Positions 6,565 to 10,747 of a DNA stretch of 10,747 nt are shown piece after piece. The position numbers were made by a program, and so were the translations under genes. The notes beneath the pieces were generated by a model. That model was not told where the DNA came from, made no database searches, and worked only from the letters and a program-made list of their open reading frames with translations. The DNA is from Clostridia bacterium (GTDB lineage: Bacteria > Bacillota > Clostridia > Saccharofermentanales > Saccharofermentanaceae). Location of the stretch: assembly GCA_017881645.1 (NCBI GenBank), contig JADGQQ010000106.1, forward strand, positions 1 to 10,747, in the 5' to 3' direction. How positions within the stretch are numbered: the stretch's first letter is position 1; every line of letters starts with the position of its first letter.

Positions 6565-7650
6565 TTATTTTCGTGTGATATATCCCTTGCTTGTCAGAAG
6601 CTCCGCTGTAAGTACAGCTCCGCCGGCAGCGCCGCGGATTGTGTTGTGGGACAGGCAGGTAAATTTATAGTCAAAAATCGAATCTTCGCGCAGACGGCCG
6701 ATGCTTACCCCCATGCCGTGCTCAAATCCTGCGTCCAGGAATGGCTGCGGACGGTTGGATTCTTCCAGATACTGCAGGAATGGCTTCGGAGCACTTGGGA
6801 GACCAAGCTTCTGCGGTACCCCTTCAAAGGAAGCCCAACGGGACAGGATCTCCTCACGGGAAGGTTTCTTTGCAAATGAGACCGATACGGCCGCTGTATG
6901 GCCTTCCTGGACAGCCACGCGATAGCACTGCGCAGAGATTACGGGCTTCTCTGCGGGGATAATACCATCTTTTCCCACGGAGCCCCAGATCTTCAGCGGT
7001 TCCTGCTCACTCTTCTCTTCTTCGCCGCCGATGAATGGAATCATGTTCCCTATCATTTCCGGCCAGTCTGCAAAAGTTTTCCCGGCTCCGGAGATCGCCT
7101 GGTATGTACACACGCTGATCTTCTCAATACCGAAATCGAGTAAAGGCGTTAATGCCGGTACATAGCTCTGAATCGAACAGTTCGGTTTCGCAGCAATAAA
7201 GCCGCGCTTCGTGCCGAGACGTTTTCTCTGTGCTTCGATGATTAACGCGTGATCGCTGTTCAATTCAGGAATAATAACAGGCACATCCGGAGTCCAGCGA
7301 TGGGCTGAATTATTTGAAATGACCGGAGTTTCCAGTTGAGCAATACGTTCTTCCAGGGCCTTGATCTCATCCTTCTTCATATCAACCGCACAGAATACAA
7401 AATCAACTTTCTTGCAAAGCGATTCAATCTCATCCATGCCGTATACAATCATGTCTTTCACATATGAAGGCATGGCTGCATCAATCTTCCAACGATCCCC
7501 AACGGCATCCTCATATCGCTTTCCTGCCGAACGCGGTGAGGCAGCGACTGCAACGCAAGTGAACCACGGATGATTGTCCAGCAGCGTGATAAACCTCTGC
7601 CCGACATACCCCGTTCCACCGATTACACCCACTCTTAATTTCTGAAACAT
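6565..7650 (-). CDS. asd: Aspartate-semialdehyde dehydrogenase
   Basis: This cytoplasmic enzyme makes L-aspartate 4-semialdehyde from aspartyl phosphate with NADPH, the branch point to lysine/diaminopimelate, threonine and methionine. At 361 residues it has normal length. The N-terminal nucleotide loop is GVIGGTGYVGQRF (8-20), followed by ASPRSAGK (37-44), a phosphate/cofactor element typical of the archaeal/fungal-type branch. SNNSAHR lies at 112-118. The catalytic cysteine is C158 in AAKPNCSIQSYVPAL, and the catalytic histidine is H251 in RVAVQEGHTAAV. LSHNTIRGAAGGAVL near the C-terminus is also conserved. The start ATG has GAGGAG about ten bases upstream. It is a single-gene unit with its own promoter and terminator, and it is divergent from the recombinase gene. 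Confidence 0.97.
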   Translation of the reverse strand: MFQKLRVGVIGGTGYVGQRFITLLDNHPWFTCVAVAASPRSAGKRYEDAVGDRWKIDAAMPSYVKDMIVYGMDEIESLCKKVDFVFCAVDMKKDEIKALEERIAQLETPVISNNSAHRWTPDVPVIIPELNSDHALIIEAQRKRLGTKRGFIAAKPNCSIQSYVPALTPLLDFGIEKISVCTYQAISGAGKTFADWPEMIGNMIPFIGGEEEKSEQEPLKIWGSVGKDGIIPAEKPVISAQCYRVAVQEGHTAAVSVSFAKKPSREEILSRWASFEGVPQKLGLPSAPKPFLQYLEESNRPQPFLDAGFEHGMGVSIGRLREDSIFDYKFTCLSHNTIRGAAGGAVLTAELLTSKGYITRK

Positions 7651-7725
7651 ATCCTTTATGCTCCTCTCAATCGAATCCGAAAATTGCAGTTACTCATTGC
7701 TGTATATTAATATTTTCGAATATGA

Positions 7726-7742
7726 GTCCGCCCCACGCGGAC
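7726..7742 (-). other. GC-rich hairpin near the 5' end of the asd leader
   Basis: GTCCGC and GCGGAC form a perfect 6-bp stem around a 5-base loop, standing out in otherwise AT-rich DNA. It begins about a dozen bases after the predicted asd transcription start. A second, weaker inverted repeat, CGAAAAT (7678-7684) with ATTTTCG (7712-7718), lies between it and the start codon. There is no U-tract or riboswitch consensus that I recognise; it could stabilise the mRNA 5' end. Confidence 0.45.
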
Positions 7743-7761
7743 ATTTGTGTTTGTTGGGAGT

Positions 7762-7790
7762 ATAATATCATATAGATAAAAAGTGTGCAA
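7762..7790 (-). promoter_or_regulatory. Promoter of asd
   Basis: On the minus strand, TTGCAC (7785-7790), 17 bases and TATTAT (7762-7767), preceded by TG one base away (extended -10). Transcription would start near 7755, giving a leader of about 105 bases. Confidence 0.75.
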
Positions 7791-7833
7791 GTTGCATTTT
7801 CAAATATTTTGAAAAAAACATCGTCTTTTCATA

Positions 7834-7842
7834 TGATACAAT
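7834..7842 (+). promoter_or_regulatory. Extended -10 promoter element of the recombinase gene
   Basis: TGATACAAT is an extended -10 motif. No good -35 lies at 17 bases; a TTGAAA at 7809-7814 is 22 bases away. Transcription would start near 7849, about 27 bases before the chosen ATG, which rules out the upstream in-frame ATG at 7843 as the usual start. Confidence 0.5.
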
Positions 7843-7864
7843 ATGACTAATGTGATGCTGGGAG

Positions 7865-7869
7865 AAGGA
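7865..7869 (+). promoter_or_regulatory. Ribosome binding site deciding the recombinase start
   Basis: AAGGA within GGGAGAAGGAA lies six bases before the ATG at 7876. The alternative ATG at 7843 touches the predicted -10 box and has no ribosome binding site. Confidence 0.75.
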
Positions 7870-7875
7870 ATTCAT

Positions 7876-8898
7876 ATGATCAAAAAAACGGATGCCGATG
7901 CGTCAAAAAGGAAAGATTCGTTTCCCATTCTTGATCAGTACGTAAACTATATGCAGGCCGTAAAAGAACGGTCTCCTCTTACGATGAAAGAATACCGCTA
8001 TGACCTGGTTCTCTTTTTCCGATTCATGAAAAGAGACCGCGGTATGACGCCTTCCGACCAGCCGTTTGCGAAGATTCCAATTGATGATATCGATGCGGAA
8101 TTTCTTTCCATGATAAAAACGGACGATCTCTTTGTATTTCTCATCTATTTGTCCCGGGAACGCAAATCATCGCCTTCAACGCGCGCCCGGAAGGCTGCTA
8201 CACTCAAGTCATTTTTTAAATATTTGTGCCAGAAACGTAAAATCATTCATGAAGATCCCTCATATGAACTGGATTCGCCGAAGCTCGGGCAACGTCTCCC
8301 CCACTATCTTTCACTCGATGAGAGCATCGGTCTGCTCTCGACAGCTTCCGAATCTCAGCTTCCGAGCAGAGAACGTGATTACTGTATTCTGACGTTCTTT
8401 CTGAACTGCGGCATGCGTCTCTCTGAGCTCAGCGGAATCAACCTGACCAATATACATGAAAATACCCTTACCGTAATCGGTAAGGGTAATAAAGAGCGTA
8501 CGATTTATCTGAATTCCGCATGTATGGCATCTCTGGCGCAATGGATGGCCGTGCGGCCCAATGAACGGCTTAAGGACCCGCAGGCCCTGTTTGTCAGCCG
8601 ATTAGGGAGAAGACTCAGCAACCAAATGATTCAATATGCTACCAAACGGCTGCTTGCGGCATCCGGTATAGATATCCGCGTATATTCCGTTCATAAGCTG
8701 CGTCATACGGCTGCTACGCTTATGTACAAATACGGCCAGGTGGATATCCGGAGTCTTCAGACGATTCTCGGACATGCAAGCGTGGCCACAACACAGATTT
8801 ACACGCATGTGGATGATGAATCCCTGCATGCAGCTGTCGAAAAGAATCCGCTGTCTGGAATTATTCCGGGTACGTCCGCCCCAAAATCACAGACATAG
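7876..8898 (+). CDS. Tyrosine recombinase, XerC/XerD-like
   Basis: This is a 340-residue site-specific recombinase of the phage-integrase family. The N-terminal SAM-like core-binding domain is at about 17-125 (SPLTMKEYRYDLVLFFRFM, then SPSTRARKAATLKSFFKYL). The catalytic domain holds the full set of active-site residues: R181 in CGMRLSELSG, K203 in GKGNKER, H273 and R276 in HKLRHTAATLM, H300 in LGHASVATTQIYTHV, and Y309 as the nucleophile. Length and motif wording are closer to XerC/XerD than to phage integrases, although it is longer than the usual 300 residues through a longer N-terminus and a short tail. The nearby tRNA genes are over 1.4 kb away, and there are no phage genes, so a housekeeping role in chromosome dimer resolution is more likely than integration. 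Its promoter diverges from that of asd, and its 3' end overlaps aroF. Confidence 0.92.
   Translation: MIKKTDADASKRKDSFPILDQYVNYMQAVKERSPLTMKEYRYDLVLFFRFMKRDRGMTPSDQPFAKIPIDDIDAEFLSMIKTDDLFVFLIYLSRERKSSPSTRARKAATLKSFFKYLCQKRKIIHEDPSYELDSPKLGQRLPHYLSLDESIGLLSTASESQLPSRERDYCILTFFLNCGMRLSELSGINLTNIHENTLTVIGKGNKERTIYLNSACMASLAQWMAVRPNERLKDPQALFVSRLGRRLSNQMIQYATKRLLAASGIDIRVYSVHKLRHTAATLMYKYGQVDIRSLQTILGHASVATTQIYTHVDDESLHAAVEKNPLSGIIPGTSAPKSQT
8463..8488. repeat. Perfect 11-bp inverted repeat inside the recombinase gene
   Basis: TACCCTTACCG (8463-8473), a TAAT loop and CGGTAAGGGTA (8478-8488) form a perfect hairpin in the codons around the catalytic lysine (residues 197-205). There is no U-tract after it on either strand. 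It may be a chance result of codon choice or an mRNA structure. Confidence 0.6.
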
Positions 8899-9880
8899 CA
8901 CGAATCTCGTCCGTAAGTGTTTTAAATGCTTCCGGTGTCAGCTGCTGTGCTGCATCGGAAAGTGCCGCCTTCGGATTCGGATGTACTTCAATAATAAGAC
9001 CGTCTGCTCCGGCTGCGATCGCTGCAAGTGACAGGGGAGCAACATACTGCGCCTTCCCTGCTGCATGACTCGGATCGACAATAACCGGAAGATGCGTCTT
9101 GCCTTTTAGAACAGGAACCGCACTGATATCGAGCGTACTGCGTGTTGCCGTCTCGAATGTACGAATACCGCGCTCGCAGAGAGCAATCTTGTAATTCCCC
9201 TCGCTCATGATATATTCAGCCGATCCCAGCCACTCATCGATCGTTTCGGCAATGCCGCGTTTGAGGAGAACCGGAATACCCGATTTGCCGACGGCTGAAA
9301 GAAGACGGAAGTTCTGTGCGTTTCTGGCTCCGATTTGAATCATATCCAGATAGTCCGCGGCGTATTCGATATCGTTCTCCGATGTGATCTCGCTTGTTAC
9401 AAGCAGATCATGACGATCCGCTACACGGCGAAGAATCTGAAGTCCTTCTTTCTCGAGACCCTGAAAGGCATACGGCGAGGATCTGGGCTTATAGGCTCCG
9501 CCGCGAAGAAATTTGGCTCCGCAGGCGCGAAGCTTCGCTGCAACCGATTCAACCTGTTCTTCACTCTCGACAGCACACGGACCTGCCATAATAACAAGTT
9601 CTTTCCCGCCGAGCGTTACATTCTTAATGTCAAATGATGTTCCTTCCGGGCGAAATGCCTTGCTGGCAAGCTTGTAAGATTCCATGATCGGAACCAGCTT
9701 CTCAACAGCCGGCAGCACTTCAAGCGAATCGGCAGATAAACGGCTCTTGTCACCGATCACCCCGATAATCAGTCTCTCCGTGCCTTCAGAAATATGAGCT
9801 GTCAGCCCGTGCATTTCCAACTGCTCGAGGATTTCGTTCACTTGTTCTTCCGTCGCTCCGGGTCTGACTACGATGATCAT
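8861..9880 (-). CDS. aroF: 3-deoxy-7-phosphoheptulonate (DAHP) synthase, type I-beta
   Basis: This enzyme condenses phosphoenolpyruvate and erythrose 4-phosphate, the first step of the shikimate pathway. At 339 residues it matches the Thermotoga maritima-type enzyme with an N-terminal ferredoxin-like regulatory domain (about 1-70) and a TIM barrel. The metal ligands fall at the same numbers I recall for the Thermotoga enzyme: C102 in GPCAVES, H272 in DPSHAAG, E298 in IIEVHPNP and D309. Substrate loops KPRSSPYAFQG (131-141), QIGARNAQNF (182-191), LLKRG (205-209) and CERGIRT (235-241) are intact. The regulatory domain implies feedback inhibition, probably by tyrosine or phenylalanine. AGGA lies close before the ATG. 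It follows the M18 aminopeptidase gene by 75 bases on the same strand with no convincing terminator between. Its 3' end overlaps that of the recombinase by 38 bp. Confidence 0.97.
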   Translation of the reverse strand: MIIVVRPGATEEQVNEILEQLEMHGLTAHISEGTERLIIGVIGDKSRLSADSLEVLPAVEKLVPIMESYKLASKAFRPEGTSFDIKNVTLGGKELVIMAGPCAVESEEQVESVAAKLRACGAKFLRGGAYKPRSSPYAFQGLEKEGLQILRRVADRHDLLVTSEITSENDIEYAADYLDMIQIGARNAQNFRLLSAVGKSGIPVLLKRGIAETIDEWLGSAEYIMSEGNYKIALCERGIRTFETATRSTLDISAVPVLKGKTHLPVIVDPSHAAGKAQYVAPLSLAAIAAGADGLIIEVHPNPKAALSDAAQQLTPEAFKTLTDEIRAMSVILGRTYPE

Positions 9881-9955
9881 TTATTCCTGCTTTCCTGCCC
9901 TTCATAGGCATCTACCATACAACAAAGATGCATTGTACACGATTTTCAGAGAATA

Positions 9956-10747
9956 TTACATCTCTTCCAGAAAAGTCTTGTACGCAAGATAGGTGAAATA
10001 CAAATCGATTTTGCTGATAACTTCATACGGCGCATGCATCGACAAGACCGGAACACCGCAGTCGATAACTTCCATGCCCATGTTCGCCATGTAGACAGCA
10101 ATCGTTCCGCCGCCGCCTGCATCGATCTTCCCAAGCTCGCCGGTCTGCCACGGAATATTGTTTTTTGCAAAGACACGAAGGATATTCGAAAAGAATTCAC
10201 TATTCGCATCGTTTGTACCGGATTTGCCGCGGGATCCTACGTATTTCTCCATGGCGATGCCGCGTGCCAGATAAGCCGAATTCTTCGGATCGGATACGGA
10301 TGCAAATGTCGGGTCAAACCCGTTTGTCACATCGGCCGAAAGCATTTTACTTGCAGCAATCGCTTTTCTATACAGAAGTTCGTCATATACTCCGTTCGAC
10401 TTTACGAATAATTCCACGAAGAAATTCTCGTACAATCGCGACTGTGCTCCGGAATTGCCGTAGCTTCCGATTTCTTCTTTATCGGACAGCATAACGACGG
10501 ATGTTGTTGCCGGACGTTCCTGCTGCAGAATCGCCATAAGTGCAGGGAATGCACATACTTTATCATCATGTCCGTAGGCTGCAACAAAGGATCGGTCGAA
10601 CCCGACATCTCTTGCTTTCATTGCCGGGACAATTTCAATCTCCGCACTGACAAAATCTTTCTCGACCATTCCGTATTCTGTATGAAGATAATCAAGAATC
10701 CCAAGCTTGAATCGATCGGATGCGTCTTTGTCAGCAATGGGACGGCC
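9956..10747 (-). CDS. M18-family aminopeptidase, C-terminal part
   Basis: This is a cytosolic zinc metallopeptidase of the aspartyl-aminopeptidase (M18) family, which removes N-terminal residues from peptides. Only the last 263 residues are in the window; the frame is open to the right edge, and family members are about 430-470 residues, so the start lies outside. An internal Met at 10669 is not the start, because the frame continues upstream with GRPIADKDASDRFKLGIL. Metal and catalytic motifs visible are AYGHDDKVCAF (bridging aspartate), SDKEEIGSYGNSGAQS (glutamate base and ligand), SADVTNGFDP, the glycine-rich GKIDAGGGGT, and the final histidine ligand in SMHAPYEVISKIDLYF. It precedes aroF on the same strand. 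Confidence 0.93.
   Translation of the reverse strand, partial: GRPIADKDASDRFKLGILDYLHTEYGMVEKDFVSAEIEIVPAMKARDVGFDRSFVAAYGHDDKVCAFPALMAILQQERPATTSVVMLSDKEEIGSYGNSGAQSRLYENFFVELFVKSNGVYDELLYRKAIAASKMLSADVTNGFDPTFASVSDPKNSAYLARGIAMEKYVGSRGKSGTNDANSEFFSNILRVFAKNNIPWQTGELGKIDAGGGGTIAVYMANMGMEVIDCGVPVLSMHAPYEVISKIDLYFTYLAYKTFLEEM

Noticed and set aside
7694..7744. Possible 16-codon leader peptide in the asd leader (minus strand, ATG at 7742-7744)
   Set aside because: There is no ribosome binding site, no run of Lys, Thr, Met or Asp codons, and no terminator-like hairpin with a U-tract behind it.
7843..7875. ATG at 7843 as the recombinase start
   Set aside because: It abuts the predicted -10 box and lacks a ribosome binding site; the ATG at 7876 has a good one.
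9908..9931. Inverted repeat GCATCT/AGATGC between the M18 peptidase and aroF as a terminator
   Set aside because: The stem is only 6 bp with a 12-base loop and no U-tract on either strand. A TACAAT at 9932-9937 could be a weak aroF -10, but no -35 supports it.

Overview
The window reads as ordinary chromosome of a low-to-mid GC Gram-positive anaerobe of the Firmicutes. A gut Lachnospiraceae or Erysipelotrichaceae type is my best guess, but the window does not fix the taxon. Supporting signs are strong AGGAGG-type ribosome binding sites, sigma-A-like promoters with extended -10 boxes, CCA-encoding tRNA genes, an archaeal/fungal-type aspartate-semialdehyde dehydrogenase, a Thermotoga-type (I-beta) DAHP synthase and a fragment of a YD/RHS-repeat protein.

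Left part (1-5934, all minus strand, read right to left): a compact four-gene carbohydrate operon. The order is a TetR-family regulator, a GH36 alpha-galactosidase, a GT-B fold protein resembling MGDG-synthase/MurG glycosyltransferases, and a GPH (MelB-like) sugar:cation symporter cut by the window edge. Gaps are 20, 34 and 18 bases. A promoter with an extended -10 lies upstream of the regulator, and a 17-bp palindrome directly downstream of that -10 is a good candidate operator, which suggests autoregulation of the whole operon. The transporter would import a galactoside and the cytoplasmic GH36 would hydrolyse it. The role of the glycosyltransferase-like protein is unknown, and it is the most interesting item in the window.

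Middle (5935-6564): a frameshifted remnant of an RHS/YD-repeat protein, then a two-tRNA operon on the minus strand. This has a near-consensus promoter, a CAU-anticodon tRNA (probably tRNA-Ile2), tRNA-Tyr(GUA) and a very strong rho-independent terminator. Next comes the terminator of asd.

Right part (6565-10747): asd (aspartate family amino acids, minus strand); a divergently transcribed XerC/D-like tyrosine recombinase (plus strand); DAHP synthase aroF (shikimate pathway, minus strand), whose 3' end overlaps the recombinase 3' end by 38 bp; and the C-terminal part of an M18 aminopeptidase (minus strand) running off the right edge. These look like housekeeping genes. I see no CRISPR array, insertion sequence, phage gene cluster or replication origin.
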